Shown: positions 18,479 to 27,463, counted from the first letter of the stretch. The stretch: DNA of 64,000 nucleotides from Prevotella aff. ruminicola Tc2-24 (GCF_900110895.1 NZ_FOIQ01000001.1:62001-126000), one strand, 5' to 3'. The notes: generated from the letters alone by a model not told the origin. Translations and numbers: made by a program.

Positions 18479-19228
18479 ATGAAACTAACAAAGAAAAACT
18501 ATCTGATGGGCTTTATCGCTGTGGTGCTTGTCCTGGCCTGTGTGCGCCGGGGATTCCCTCAGTTGGTCGCCAGTCAGGCCGCGGCGTGCGAGCAAGCCGA
18601 GACGGTGTGCACGCCTGATACCCTGTCGGTGTGGCCTGTGGTCGACAATCGCTCATCAGTCCATAAGATAACCTCTGTACCCAGTTATTGTGACGCTTTC
18701 CCTGATACCAATGCCGTACAACTGGCGGCTGCGCAGCGATGGGGCGTAACTCCGGTGAAGGACCGTGAGGATGCGGAGACTCGTAAGCGTGAGCTGGTGT
18801 ATGTTGGTTCCAATCCTTATTACCATGTGGATCCCCTCTATTCTAGCATTCCCTATCTGGTGCCACGGGCTGCCGTGCTCCTGCAGGATATCGGGTCGGC
18901 TTTCTTTGACAGTCTTTATGTCAAGGGTATTCCTCTGCACAGATTGATCGTCACCAGTGTATTGCGCTCACAGGATGATGTGGTGAAGCTACGCCGTCGT
19001 AACGGCAATGCCACGGAGAATAGCTGTCATCTCTATGGCACCACTTTCGATATCTGTTATAATCGTTATAAGACGGTGGAAAACCCTGCCGGACCGTCAC
19101 GTCGGCTGGTGCGTAACGACACCTTGAAATGGGTGCTTGCCGAAGTGCTCCGTGATATGCGTGAGCAGAACCGCTGTTATATCAAATATGAGGTGAAACA
19201 GGGGTGCTTTCACATGACGGTGAGATAG
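18479..19228 (+). CDS. DUF5715-like exported protein with M15-peptidase-like motif
   Basis: From the ATG at 18479 the protein has 249 residues and an N-terminal membrane/signal segment (YLMGFIAVVLVLACV). I believe it belongs to DUF5715. The stretch ENSCHLYGTTFDICY matches the SxHxxGxxxD zinc-ligand pattern of LAS-type (VanY/M15) D,D-peptidases, and YEVKQGCFHMTV at the end could give the third ligand. A murein-peptidase role is therefore plausible but not proven. Another metallopeptidase-like gene follows 45 bp later. Confidence 0.6.
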   Translation: MKLTKKNYLMGFIAVVLVLACVRRGFPQLVASQAAACEQAETVCTPDTLSVWPVVDNRSSVHKITSVPSYCDAFPDTNAVQLAAAQRWGVTPVKDREDAETRKRELVYVGSNPYYHVDPLYSSIPYLVPRAAVLLQDIGSAFFDSLYVKGIPLHRLIVTSVLRSQDDVVKLRRRNGNATENSCHLYGTTFDICYNRYKTVENPAGPSRRLVRNDTLKWVLAEVLRDMREQNRCYIKYEVKQGCFHMTVR

Positions 19229-19273
19229 TTGAGAATTGGAATTAAGAATACAATAACTTAAAAACGTAAGATT

Positions 19274-20149
19274 ATGAGATTAGACGGAAGAAGATCAAGC
19301 TCAAACGTCGAAGATCGTCGTGGATTGAGCGGTGGAAAGGTTGCTGGTATCGGAGGTATCGGTGCGGTGATTATTGCGGCTTTGTTTGCGTGGATCACTG
19401 GAGGCGATCCCGTCTCGGCCGGTCTGCAGGCTTTTCAGCAGCAGATGCAGGCACCCACGGAGACTGTCGGTGAACAGGATTTCACTGAGGAGGAACAGGC
19501 GCTGGCCGAGGACTGTAAGAGAATCATGGCCTCGACAGAGGATGTGTGGACGAAGGTGTTCGCAGAGAACGGGTGGGGCGAGTATCAGTATCCCACACTG
19601 GTGCTTTTCTCTAATCAGGTGAACTCCGCCTGTGGTTCGGCCTCGGCTGCTGTAGGACCATTCTACTGCTCTGGCGACCAGAAGTTGTATGTCGACCTCT
19701 CGTTCTTTACAGAGATGAAACGTCAGCTGGGTGTCGAGGGAAATACCTTCGCCTATGCCTATGTGATCGCCCATGAGATCGGTCACCATGTGGAGTATCT
19801 GACGGGCATCTTGAATAAGGCGCATCAGGCCATGAGTCAGACCGATAAGGTGAGGGCCAATCAGATCAGCGTGCGTCTGGAACTGTTGGCCGACTACTAT
19901 GCCGGCGTGTGGGCCCACTATGAGGATGCCATGAACCACTCGATGGAGTATGGCGACCTGGAGAAGGGCCTGGAGCTGGCCAAGGCCATCGGTGACGACT
20001 GGCTACAGAAGAAGGCACAGGGTAGGGCCACACCAGAGTCGTTTACCCATGGCACGAGCGATCAGCGTAAGCGCTGGCTGAAGCGTGGCTACGAGACAGG
20101 TGACATGCGCACGACGACCTTCAGCGTACAGAACTATAGCGACCTGTAA
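19274..20149 (+). CDS. YpfJ-family neutral zinc metallopeptidase
   Basis: A 291-residue membrane-anchored protein. The N-terminus has MRLDGRRSSSNVEDRRG, the family's usual opening, then one hydrophobic helix (about 28-48). YVIAHEIGHHVEYLTG near 165 is the HExxH zinc site, and RLELLADYYAGVWAHY near 200 carries the third ligand. The family (COG2321) has no firmly known substrate. Its plus-strand terminator lies inside the 3' end of the convergent prmA. Confidence 0.88.
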   Translation: MRLDGRRSSSNVEDRRGLSGGKVAGIGGIGAVIIAALFAWITGGDPVSAGLQAFQQQMQAPTETVGEQDFTEEEQALAEDCKRIMASTEDVWTKVFAENGWGEYQYPTLVLFSNQVNSACGSASAAVGPFYCSGDQKLYVDLSFFTEMKRQLGVEGNTFAYAYVIAHEIGHHVEYLTGILNKAHQAMSQTDKVRANQISVRLELLADYYAGVWAHYEDAMNHSMEYGDLEKGLELAKAIGDDWLQKKAQGRATPESFTHGTSDQRKRWLKRGYETGDMRTTTFSVQNYSDL

Positions 20150-20157
20150 AAGACAGG

Positions 20158-21030
20158 TCAGGCACAAGAGAAGACCAGACAACACCAGTCGTGGTCTTCT
20201 TTTTGTTTCTCCAGACGAAGACCGAGTCGCTCTGCTGCCTCTATCAGCATGGGGGCGTCGCTGGTATAGAAACCGCTGAGGATCAGGACGGCATCATCGG
20301 TCATCTTCCGACGGAAGGCCGGCAGGTCGGCCAGTAGGATGTTACGATTGATATTGGCGACGACAAGACCGAAGGTCCCCTCGATGGTGTCGAGGATGGT
20401 AGCGTCACCCAGCAGGGACGTGAAACGGTCGTCGCAGCGGTTGATGACCGCGTTGTGACGGGCATTGTCGACCGACCATTCGTCGATGTCGTAGCCCACC
20501 GCCCGACGGGCACCAAGTTTCAGGGCACAGATGGACAGAATGCCAGTGCCAGTGCCGCAGTCGAGCACCTGTCTCTCCGTCAGATCCATGTCGAGTAGGG
20601 TGGCACAGATCATACGGGTGGTCTCGTGGGTACCGGTGCCGAAGGCGAGCTTCGCGTCGATCTCGATGGCGATCTTGCTTGGTGTCTCTGGCATATGACG
20701 ACCGTCATGGATGGTCAGCATCCCCTCACCTCGGGAGGGGGGCAGGGAGAGGTTGATGGGCTCAAAGCCCTCCTGTTCCCACTGCTCGTTCCAGTCGCGA
20801 TCCTCAGCCTCACGGATCTCATAGTCGATGGTCACTCCCTCGAAGGGGAAGTCGATGAGTGCCGACTTCAGGACGGTCTCGTCGAAGAGTGCTTGTTGTA
20901 CGTAGCCTTTCATACCCGTCTCCGTCTCCTCGAACGTCTCGAAACCTGCCTCTCCGGCCATGGCTGCCACGAGGTCGCAGGCATCCGTGGAGTAGGGTGT
21001 GATGGTGAATTCTACTTCGTAATACTTCAT
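20158..21030 (-). CDS. prmA: Ribosomal protein L11 methyltransferase
   Basis: A 290-residue SAM-dependent methyltransferase that methylates ribosomal protein L11. Markers are KLAFGTGTHETTRMICATLL, VLDCGTGTGILSICALKLGA and VVANINRNILLADLPAF (the NPPF-like site in the Bacteroidetes form). It is convergent with the YpfJ gene, with 8 bp between stops. Confidence 0.92.
   Translation of the reverse strand: MKYYEVEFTITPYSTDACDLVAAMAGEAGFETFEETETGMKGYVQQALFDETVLKSALIDFPFEGVTIDYEIREAEDRDWNEQWEQEGFEPINLSLPPSRGEGMLTIHDGRHMPETPSKIAIEIDAKLAFGTGTHETTRMICATLLDMDLTERQVLDCGTGTGILSICALKLGARRAVGYDIDEWSVDNARHNAVINRCDDRFTSLLGDATILDTIEGTFGLVVANINRNILLADLPAFRRKMTDDAVLILSGFYTSDAPMLIEAAERLGLRLEKQKEDHDWCCLVFSCA
20169..20200 (+). 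terminator. Terminator of the YpfJ gene inside prmA
   Basis: AGAAGACCA (20169-20177) pairs with TGGTCTTCT (20192-20200); an inner GAC/GTC pair extends the stem with one bulge. TTTTTG follows on the plus strand. The structure lies wholly inside the last codons of prmA on the other strand. Confidence 0.7.
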
Positions 21031-21050
21031 AAGGATGTTAATTTTTGCGG

Positions 21051-21131
21051 CAAAATTACAAAAAATAGGGAAAATCCTACCAGAACTTAGGGTTTTTCCC
21101 TAAATTTGCACTAAATATTGTTGTATTTTTG
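21051..21131. promoter_or_regulatory. Divergent -7 boxes for prmA and the WYGG-protein gene
   Basis: Minus strand TAATTTTG (21051-21058) points to prmA, 21 nt before its ATG. Plus strand TATTTTTG (21124-21131) points to the gene at 21198, leaving a leader of about 60 nt. No clean TTTG lies at the usual distance for either. Confidence 0.5.
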
Positions 21132-21197
21132 CAACGTGAAGAAATGAAAAGGCGCTGATGGTGCCGATCGAAACAATTTTAATAAATAGATAAGGAA

Positions 21198-22181
21198 ATG
21201 AAAAAGCTGTTACTGATCTCAATGCTTATCGGAGCCATGTCGCTGCCGGCACTGGCTCAGGTAGATGATCTCTACTATGTTCCCAAGAAGAAGACAGTAG
21301 AGAAGGTGACGGACAACTATGGGATGCCGAAGGATACCTATTATTCCGGGAGCGACCGTAGTGTGGATGACTATAACCGCAGGGAGAGCAGTTATGAGGT
21401 CATCGGTGACTCTTTGAAGAGTGATGTGATCGATCTCACCGCCGAGCAAGGTGTCTATCCTGACTCGCTGGAGGATTTCCAGTTGACGAAGAAGATGACC
21501 CGCTTCGACGATTATGAGTTGTCTGACAATGCCGCTTTCTGGGCCGGATATGCTGCCGGGCGCTACGACTGGGGCTGGCACTCACCTTGGTACTATAGCC
21601 GTTTCGGTTGGTACGGTGGCTGGTACGACCCTTGGTATTCGCCTTGGTATTATCGTAGCTGGTACGGTCTGTATGATCCCTGGTACTATGGTAATTACGG
21701 TTGGTACGGTGGTTGGTACGGTGGCTGGTACGATCCTTGGTTCTATGGCTATGGCTGGGGTTATCCCTACTACTGGAACGGTTGGGCTCACAGCTATATC
21801 GGCGTAGGTAGGAACTATGCTTCCACTCATATCGGCATGGGAACGATCAGAAACGATGGTGCTACGCATCGTGCTTACTATAAGGACGGTCGCTGGTCGG
21901 TGGAGAACAACAGTAGCCGGATGAACAGCATCCGTCAGCGTGCTGATAGACAAAGCGGCGGTCGTAACTATAGCAGTGGTAACAACAAACGGAGTCGTAG
22001 TGGTAACTTCAGCGGTTATCGCGGCAATAGTAACAATAACAACAGCAGCAGCCGTAGCAGCAACAGCAGCTTCAGCGGCACACGTAGCTCCTCGTCGAGT
22101 AGCGGTAGCTTCAGCGGCGGTGGCGGCGGTAGTAGCCGTAGCAGTGGCGGCGGAGGCGGTCGCAGCGGTGGAAGAAGATAG
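21198..22181 (+). CDS. Secreted Trp/Tyr/Gly-rich low-complexity protein
   Basis: A 327-residue protein with a signal peptide (1-20, PALAQ). The middle (about 120-205) is a run of near-repeats such as GWYGGWYDPWYSPWYY: Trp, Tyr, Gly and Asp/Pro dominate. The tail (about 240-327) is almost only Ser, Gly, Arg and Asn, ending GGGGGRSGGRR. The N-terminal part (20-115) is ordinary and acidic. I do not recognise a family. Aromatic and Arg/Gly-rich tracts of this kind are prone to assembly, so an envelope or matrix role is possible. It lies 36 bp before the porin gene and is probably cotranscribed. Confidence 0.7.
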   Translation: MKKLLLISMLIGAMSLPALAQVDDLYYVPKKKTVEKVTDNYGMPKDTYYSGSDRSVDDYNRRESSYEVIGDSLKSDVIDLTAEQGVYPDSLEDFQLTKKMTRFDDYELSDNAAFWAGYAAGRYDWGWHSPWYYSRFGWYGGWYDPWYSPWYYRSWYGLYDPWYYGNYGWYGGWYGGWYDPWFYGYGWGYPYYWNGWAHSYIGVGRNYASTHIGMGTIRNDGATHRAYYKDGRWSVENNSSRMNSIRQRADRQSGGRNYSSGNNKRSRSGNFSGYRGNSNNNNSSSRSSNSSFSGTRSSSSSSGSFSGGGGGSSRSSGGGGGRSGGRR

Positions 22182-22217
22182 TTTTACTGGAAGTGATAGT
22201 TTTTAGTTTATAGAGAT

Positions 22218-23819
22218 ATGAAGAAGATTTTTATGGCAGCGTTTGTGCTGGCGATGACAATCCCGGCCGCTGCACAGGATACATACGAGAGCGCCCGTCT
22301 GCTGGGCAGTGATCTGAACGGTACGGCACGCTACGTGGGAATGGGCGGTGCGATGGACGCACTGGGCGCAGACCTCTCGACCATGGGTACTAACCCCGCC
22401 GGTATCGGACTGTTCCGTCATTCGACGGTAAGCGCGAGCCTCGGTCTCGTGTCGCAGCAGGACGCTCAGAAGTTCGATGGCCTGAACAAGACGAACATGA
22501 GCTTCGATCAGTTGGGCTTCGTGTACTCTACACGTATCAGTCGCACCTCGTTCGTGAACGTGGGCTTCAACTACCATAAGAGTAAGAACTTCGATCAGAT
22601 ACTCTCGGCAGCCAACCGTCTGGTGAACTGTTCGCAGAACGGACTGAGCTATCATAAGGACCAGATCGGTTATGTGAATCAGGGCGGTTACTATCTCGAC
22701 TTCAATACAGACGATGACCTCATCGGCTACGAGAGTAAGACGAGCGACTACCGTGCGCAGACTTTCACACAGGCCGACTACCTGAATGCAAACGTGCTGA
22801 TGCTCGATCCAGACGATCATAAGATCTATTATAACGATGCTAATGGTTATACCTTCGATCGTGCGCACCGTGGTTGGATCAACGACTATGACGTGAACCT
22901 GAGCGGTAACGTCAACGATCGTTTCTACTGGGGCTTCACCATCGGTTTCCACGATGTACGCTACAAGGGTTATAGCGAGTATGGTGAGACTCTTGTTGCC
23001 GGTGGCGAAGAATGCGGTTCGGTGGTCTATGGCGACCAGCGTGACATCAAGGGTACGGGTATCGACCTGAAGGCGGGTATCATCTTCCGTCCTGTCGAGG
23101 AGTCGCCCTTCCGTCTGGGTCTCTCCGTGGCCACTCCGACCTGGTACGACCTGACGACAAGCAACGAGACGTATATGTTGAATAACACAAGATTCGGTCA
23201 ATGGGATGATGGTCATAGTGGTGAGAGCTACGATTTCCACTTTAACACCCCGTGGAAGTTCGGTCTGAGCATGGGTCATGTCATCGGCGGTCAGGTGGCT
23301 ATCGGTGCCGGTTATGAGTACACAGACTATAGCGCCAGTCAGAACCGTATCAACTCGGGTAACTATGATTACTACGGTGAAGAGGATTCGTATACCGACG
23401 AGATCATGAAGGTGAACACGGAGCGCTCGTTGAAGGGCGTGTCGACCTTCAAGGTCGGTATGGAGATCAAACCGGATCCGACGGTAGCCCTGCGCATCGG
23501 TTATAACTATGTGACGGCTGGCTATGAGAAGGACGGTGTGCGCGACACGAAGATCAATTCTCCGGGTGTGGCTTATGCCTCGACGACCGACTATACCAAC
23601 TGGAAGGATACACATCGGCTGACCCTCGGTATGGGATATCGACTGAATGCCTGGAATGTGGATCTGGCTTATCAGTACAGTGCCACCAACGGTGATTTCC
23701 ATCCGTTCCAGGAGTATCCTGCTGATCCTACCAGCAACTATGCCGGGCAGCGTGTGTTCGACTCGAAGGTGAGCAACAAGCGTCACCAGCTACTGCTGAC
23801 AGTGGGATATACGTTCTAG
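22218..23819 (+). CDS. OmpP1/FadL-family outer membrane transport protein
   Basis: A 533-residue outer-membrane beta-barrel with a signal peptide (1-20, TIPAAAQ). The N-terminus ARYVGMGGAMDALGADLSTM and TNPAGIGLFRHSTVSASLG is the hallmark of the FadL/TodX/OmpP1 family, whose N-terminal arm plugs the barrel. The C-terminal strand ends with GYTF, a normal outer-membrane insertion signal. It probably carries hydrophobic small molecules; some relatives are labelled hemin receptors. A long antisense frame covers the gene and is a composition artefact. Confidence 0.88.
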   Translation: MKKIFMAAFVLAMTIPAAAQDTYESARLLGSDLNGTARYVGMGGAMDALGADLSTMGTNPAGIGLFRHSTVSASLGLVSQQDAQKFDGLNKTNMSFDQLGFVYSTRISRTSFVNVGFNYHKSKNFDQILSAANRLVNCSQNGLSYHKDQIGYVNQGGYYLDFNTDDDLIGYESKTSDYRAQTFTQADYLNANVLMLDPDDHKIYYNDANGYTFDRAHRGWINDYDVNLSGNVNDRFYWGFTIGFHDVRYKGYSEYGETLVAGGEECGSVVYGDQRDIKGTGIDLKAGIIFRPVEESPFRLGLSVATPTWYDLTTSNETYMLNNTRFGQWDDGHSGESYDFHFNTPWKFGLSMGHVIGGQVAIGAGYEYTDYSASQNRINSGNYDYYGEEDSYTDEIMKVNTERSLKGVSTFKVGMEIKPDPTVALRIGYNYVTAGYEKDGVRDTKINSPGVAYASTTDYTNWKDTHRLTLGMGYRLNAWNVDLAYQYSATNGDFHPFQEYPADPTSNYAGQRVFDSKVSNKRHQLLLTVGYTF

Positions 23820-23840
23820 CTGAAAATAACCTGAATATAA

Positions 23841-23875
23841 ATGCAGCCTTATACAAATAAGGTTGCATTTTTTTG
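23841..23875 (+). terminator. Terminator of the porin gene
   Basis: A 12-bp stem (23841-23852 with 23857-23868, one G-T pair, ACAA loop) is followed by TTTTTTTG. The last TTTG of the T-run (23872-23875) is also the -33 box of the next promoter. Confidence 0.88.
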
Positions 23876-23903
23876 TTTATTCGATTGAAATGTCGTACCT
23901 TTG
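23872..23903 (+). promoter_or_regulatory. Promoter of the ior operon
   Basis: TTTG (23872-23875), exactly 20 nt, then TACCTTTG (23896-23903): a full match to the Bacteroidetes consensus. The iorA ATG follows at 23934. The TTG at 23901 lies inside this promoter and is not a start. Confidence 0.8.
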
Positions 23904-23933
23904 CGAAAATTTATTCAAAAACCGAAAACAGAT

Positions 23934-25541
23934 ATGAAAAGACTTTTGTTGGGAGACGAGGCGATAGCTCAGGGTGCCATCGACGCAGGCCTGAGTGGCG
24001 TATATGCCTACCCGGGAACGCCGTCAACGGAGATCACGGAGTATATCCAGGAGTCGCCCATTGCTAAAGAGAGAAACATCCATCGCCGCTGGTCAACGAA
24101 CGAGAAGACGGCCATGGAGGCAGCACTCGGTATGTCGTATATGGGCAAGCGTGCGCTGGTGTGTATGAAACATGTGGGACTGAACGTCTGTGCAGACCCG
24201 TTTGTGAACTCCGCAATGACGGGTACGAACGGTGGTCTGATCGTGTTGGTGGCCGATGACCCTTCCATGCACTCCTCACAGGATGAGCAGGACAGTCGTT
24301 TCTACGCTAAGTTCGCTATGATCCCTACCTTGGAACCGAGCTCGCAGCAGGAGGCCTACGACATGATGGGCGAGGCTTTCGATCTCTCTGAGCAACTGCA
24401 TCTGCCTATCCTGATGCGTGTCACCACCCGTATGGCACATAGTCGTGCTGTCGTAGAGGTGAAGGATACACCTCGTGAGCAGAACGCCCTCAACTACGAT
24501 GCTCAGGCTTCCAACTGGGTGTTGCTGCCTGCCTTTGCCCGTAAGCGTAATATCGTGGTAACCGGTCAGCAGCCCTTGCTCGAGCAGATGGCCGTGGACA
24601 GCAAATACAACAAATATATCGACGGTCCCGATCATAAGATGGGTGTGATCGCCAGTGGCATCGCCTATAACTACCTGATGGAGTGCTATCCTGACGGATG
24701 TCCTTTCCCTGTACTGAAGATCTCGCAGTATCCGATTCCGAAGAAACTGATCCGTCGCATGACCGACGATTGTGAGTTTGTGCTGATTGCCGAGGAGGGT
24801 CAGCCGTTCATTGAGGATCAGGTACGTGGTGTGATGCCGGGTAATGCCGTCATCAAGGGTCGTCTGACGGGTGAGCTGCCGCGCACGGGTGAGTTGAACC
24901 CCGACTTCCTGAAGAAGGCGCTGGGCATCGAGAGCAGTGAGAGCTATGCTCCCTGTGAGGATGTGACACCGCGCCCGCCCGCACTCTGTCAGGGATGCGG
25001 ACACCGTGATGTCTATACGGCACTGAACGAGGTACTGAGGGAGTATCCCAATGCCCGAGTGTTCGGTGATATCGGTTGTTATACACTCGGTTTCCTGCCG
25101 CCCTACAAGGCTATCCACTCGTGTGTGGACATGGGTGCCTCGATTACGATGGCCAAGGGTGCCTCGGATGCCGGTCAGTGGCCTGCCGTCGCCATCATCG
25201 GTGACTCGACCTTCACCCACAGTGGCATGACGGGCCTGTTGGATGCTATCAACGAGAATGCTGATATTACTGTGATCATCAGTGACAACCTGACCACTGC
25301 CATGACGGGCGGTCAGGATTCTGCTGGTACCAATAAGTTTGAGGCTATCTGCAAGGGTCTCGGTCTCTCGGAGGATCACCTGAAGGTGGTGAACCCCATC
25401 CCCAAGAACATGCCTGAGATTACGGCCGCTATCCGCGAGGAGATCAACTACCACGGTGTGAGTGTGATCATCCCGCGTCGTGAGTGCATGCAGACCTTGC
25501 AGCGTCACCTGAAGCAGAAGAGAGCAGCCGAGAAAAAATAA
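23934..25541 (+). CDS. iorA: Indolepyruvate:ferredoxin oxidoreductase-like, alpha subunit without ferredoxin domain
   Basis: A 535-residue thiamine-diphosphate enzyme. The pyrimidine-binding part opens the protein (GDEAIAQGAIDAGLSG, AYPGTPSTEITEY). The thiamine-diphosphate domain has LCQGCGHRDVY, FGDIGCYTLGFLPPY and IGDSTFTHSGMTGLLDAINE. It oxidises aryl-2-oxoacids to aryl-acetyl-CoA with ferredoxin, or runs in reverse. Longer IorA proteins end in a two-cluster ferredoxin domain with CxxCxxCxxxC; here the chain ends HLKQKRAAEKK with none. iorB and an aminotransferase follow in the same operon. Confidence 0.9.
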   Translation: MKRLLLGDEAIAQGAIDAGLSGVYAYPGTPSTEITEYIQESPIAKERNIHRRWSTNEKTAMEAALGMSYMGKRALVCMKHVGLNVCADPFVNSAMTGTNGGLIVLVADDPSMHSSQDEQDSRFYAKFAMIPTLEPSSQQEAYDMMGEAFDLSEQLHLPILMRVTTRMAHSRAVVEVKDTPREQNALNYDAQASNWVLLPAFARKRNIVVTGQQPLLEQMAVDSKYNKYIDGPDHKMGVIASGIAYNYLMECYPDGCPFPVLKISQYPIPKKLIRRMTDDCEFVLIAEEGQPFIEDQVRGVMPGNAVIKGRLTGELPRTGELNPDFLKKALGIESSESYAPCEDVTPRPPALCQGCGHRDVYTALNEVLREYPNARVFGDIGCYTLGFLPPYKAIHSCVDMGASITMAKGASDAGQWPAVAIIGDSTFTHSGMTGLLDAINENADITVIISDNLTTAMTGGQDSAGTNKFEAICKGLGLSEDHLKVVNPIPKNMPEITAAIREEINYHGVSVIIPRRECMQTLQRHLKQKRAAEKK

Positions 25542-25568
25542 AAGGTAAACAAGTAAAAAGGTAAAAGA

Positions 25569-26141
25569 ATGAAAACAGATATAATTCTTTGCGGTGTAGG
25601 AGGACAGGGTATCCTCTCTATCGCCACCATTATCGGTGAGGCTGCCATGAAGGAGAACCTCTATATCAAGCAGGCCGAGGTACATGGCATGTCGCAGCGC
25701 GGCGGTGATGTGCAGTCGAACCTGCGCATATCGAGCAGTCCTATTAACAGCGATCTGATTCCGCTCGGAGGGGCTGACGTCATCATCTCTATGGAACCCA
25801 TGGAGGCGCTGCGCTATCTGCCGTTCTTGGCCAAAGACGGTTGGATCATCACCTCGAGCGCTCCTTTTGTGAATATTCCCAACTATCCTGATATCGAGAC
25901 GATAAAGAAAGACCTAACTGGTATCAAGAACGTGATCGTGCTGGATATTGAACAGGCAGCAAAGGATAATGGCGTGCCCCGTTCGGCCAATGTGATCCTG
26001 CTCGGTGCCGCTCAGAAGGCGCTGGGTATCGAGTACGATAAGCTCGAGGATGCCATCCGTCGTGTCTTCGGACGTAAGGGTGAGGCCATCGTCGAGGCGA
26101 ACATCAAGGCGCTAGCCATCGGCCGCGAGGCTCAGAAATAA
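25569..26141 (+). CDS. iorB: Indolepyruvate oxidoreductase-like, beta subunit
   Basis: The 190-residue gamma-type domain of 2-oxoacid:ferredoxin oxidoreductases: ILCGVGGQGILSIATIIGEA at the N-terminus and AEVHGMSQRGGDVQSNLRI near 38 are diagnostic. It pairs with IorA 27 bp upstream to form the active enzyme, which binds CoA across both chains. Length is normal. Confidence 0.93.
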   Translation: MKTDIILCGVGGQGILSIATIIGEAAMKENLYIKQAEVHGMSQRGGDVQSNLRISSSPINSDLIPLGGADVIISMEPMEALRYLPFLAKDGWIITSSAPFVNIPNYPDIETIKKDLTGIKNVIVLDIEQAAKDNGVPRSANVILLGAAQKALGIEYDKLEDAIRRVFGRKGEAIVEANIKALAIGREAQK

Positions 26142-26152
26142 TCATCAGACTT

Positions 26153-27463
26153 ATGGAGACTCCGATTAAAAAAGAGATTGTTGACGGACTGGTGGCTGAG
26201 TTGGGCATCAAGGACTTTGCCAAGGCAACCATCCGTGAGGTGAAGCAGGTAGCAGCGAAGGCTGAGAAAGCCTCTGGCGTTGAGTTTATCAAGATGGAGA
26301 TGGGTATTCCCGGACTGCCTGCTGCACAGGTGGGCGTGGAAGCCCAGATCAAAGCCCTTGAGGGCGGTATTGCCCACTCATATCCTGATATCCAGGGCGC
26401 ACCGGTACTGAAGGAGGCTGCCTCGCAGTTTGTCAAGGCATTCATTGGTGTGGACATCAAACCGGAAGGTTGTGTGCCTGTCAGTGGTTCGATGCAGGGC
26501 ACCTTTGCCAGTTTCCTCACCTGTTCGCAGTGTGACAGGAAGAAAGACACGGTGCTGTTCATCGACCCAGGCTTCCCTGTGCAGAAGATGCAGCTGCAGG
26601 TCATGGGAGTGAAGTATGAGACCTTCGACGTGTACGACTACCGTGGTGATAAGCTTGGCGCTAAGTTGGAGAGCTATCTCTCAAAGGGAAATATCTGTGC
26701 CATCGTCTATTCCAATCCTAACAACCCCTCGTGGATCTGTCTGCGTGAGGAGGAGCTGAAGGTGATAGGTGAGCTGGCCACACGCTATGATGCTGTGGTG
26801 ATGGAGGATCTGGCCTATTTTGCCATGGACTTCCGCAAGGACCTCTCTACACCGTTCCAGCCGCCTTATCAGGCAACGGTGGCCCGTTATACGGACAACT
26901 ATATGTTACTCATCAGCGGTTCGAAGGCGTTTAGCTATGCCGGAGAGCGTATCGGTGTGACCTGTATCTCTGATAAGCTGTTCCATCGTCATTTCGACGA
27001 TCTGTCGGAGCGTTATCAGGGACTGCCGTTCGGTCCGGTGTTCTCTACCCGTATGCTCTATGCGCTGAGCTCTGGTACGAGTCACAGTGCGCAGTATGCC
27101 ATGGCAGCCATGCTGACGGCAGCCTATGAGGGTAAGTACGACTTCCGCAAGGAGATCAGTGTCTATGGTGAGCGTGCCAAGAAGCTGAAGGAGATCTTCT
27201 GTCGCCATCGCTTCTATGTGGTCTACGACAAGGACCTCGACGAACCCATTGCCGATGGTTTCTATTTCACGATCGGTTATCCCGGTATGACGAGTGGGGA
27301 GCTGGCTCACGAACTGATGTACTATGGTGTGTCGGCCATCTGTCTCATCACCTGTGGCTCAGAACAGGAAGGCTTGCGTGTGTGTACCTCGTTCATCGAG
27401 GATCATCAGTATGAGATGCTTGAAGAGCGTATGAAGATATTCGAGGAGAACAACCCTCGGTAA
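26153..27463 (+). CDS. PLP-dependent aminotransferase, class I/II
   Basis: A 436-residue fold-type I aminotransferase 11 bp after iorB. IVYSNPNNPSWICL near 185 and LISGSKAFSYAGERIGVTCI near 258 mark the family; the Lys of SGSKAF binds PLP. AFSYAGERIG is close to that of aromatic/aspartate transaminases. Gene order suggests it supplies or uses the aryl-pyruvates handled by IorAB, i.e. transamination of Phe, Tyr or Trp. Substrate choice is inference. Confidence 0.85.
   Translation: METPIKKEIVDGLVAELGIKDFAKATIREVKQVAAKAEKASGVEFIKMEMGIPGLPAAQVGVEAQIKALEGGIAHSYPDIQGAPVLKEAASQFVKAFIGVDIKPEGCVPVSGSMQGTFASFLTCSQCDRKKDTVLFIDPGFPVQKMQLQVMGVKYETFDVYDYRGDKLGAKLESYLSKGNICAIVYSNPNNPSWICLREEELKVIGELATRYDAVVMEDLAYFAMDFRKDLSTPFQPPYQATVARYTDNYMLLISGSKAFSYAGERIGVTCISDKLFHRHFDDLSERYQGLPFGPVFSTRMLYALSSGTSHSAQYAMAAMLTAAYEGKYDFRKEISVYGERAKKLKEIFCRHRFYVVYDKDLDEPIADGFYFTIGYPGMTSGELAHELMYYGVSAICLITCGSEQEGLRVCTSFIEDHQYEMLEERMKIFEENNPR

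Noticed and set aside
22203..23786. A 527-codon minus-strand open frame covering the OmpP1/FadL gene
   Set aside because: Codon bias of the sense gene leaves few stops on the other strand; the translation has no domains and no start signal.
16766..23819. tRNA genes or a mobile element in the larger gaps
   Set aside because: I found no cloverleaf with a TTCGA-type arm and no transposase or integrase reading frame anywhere in the window.
24276..25685. A 469-codon minus-strand open frame over iorA/iorB
   Set aside because: Mirror of a well-supported operon; it crosses two real genes and resembles no protein.
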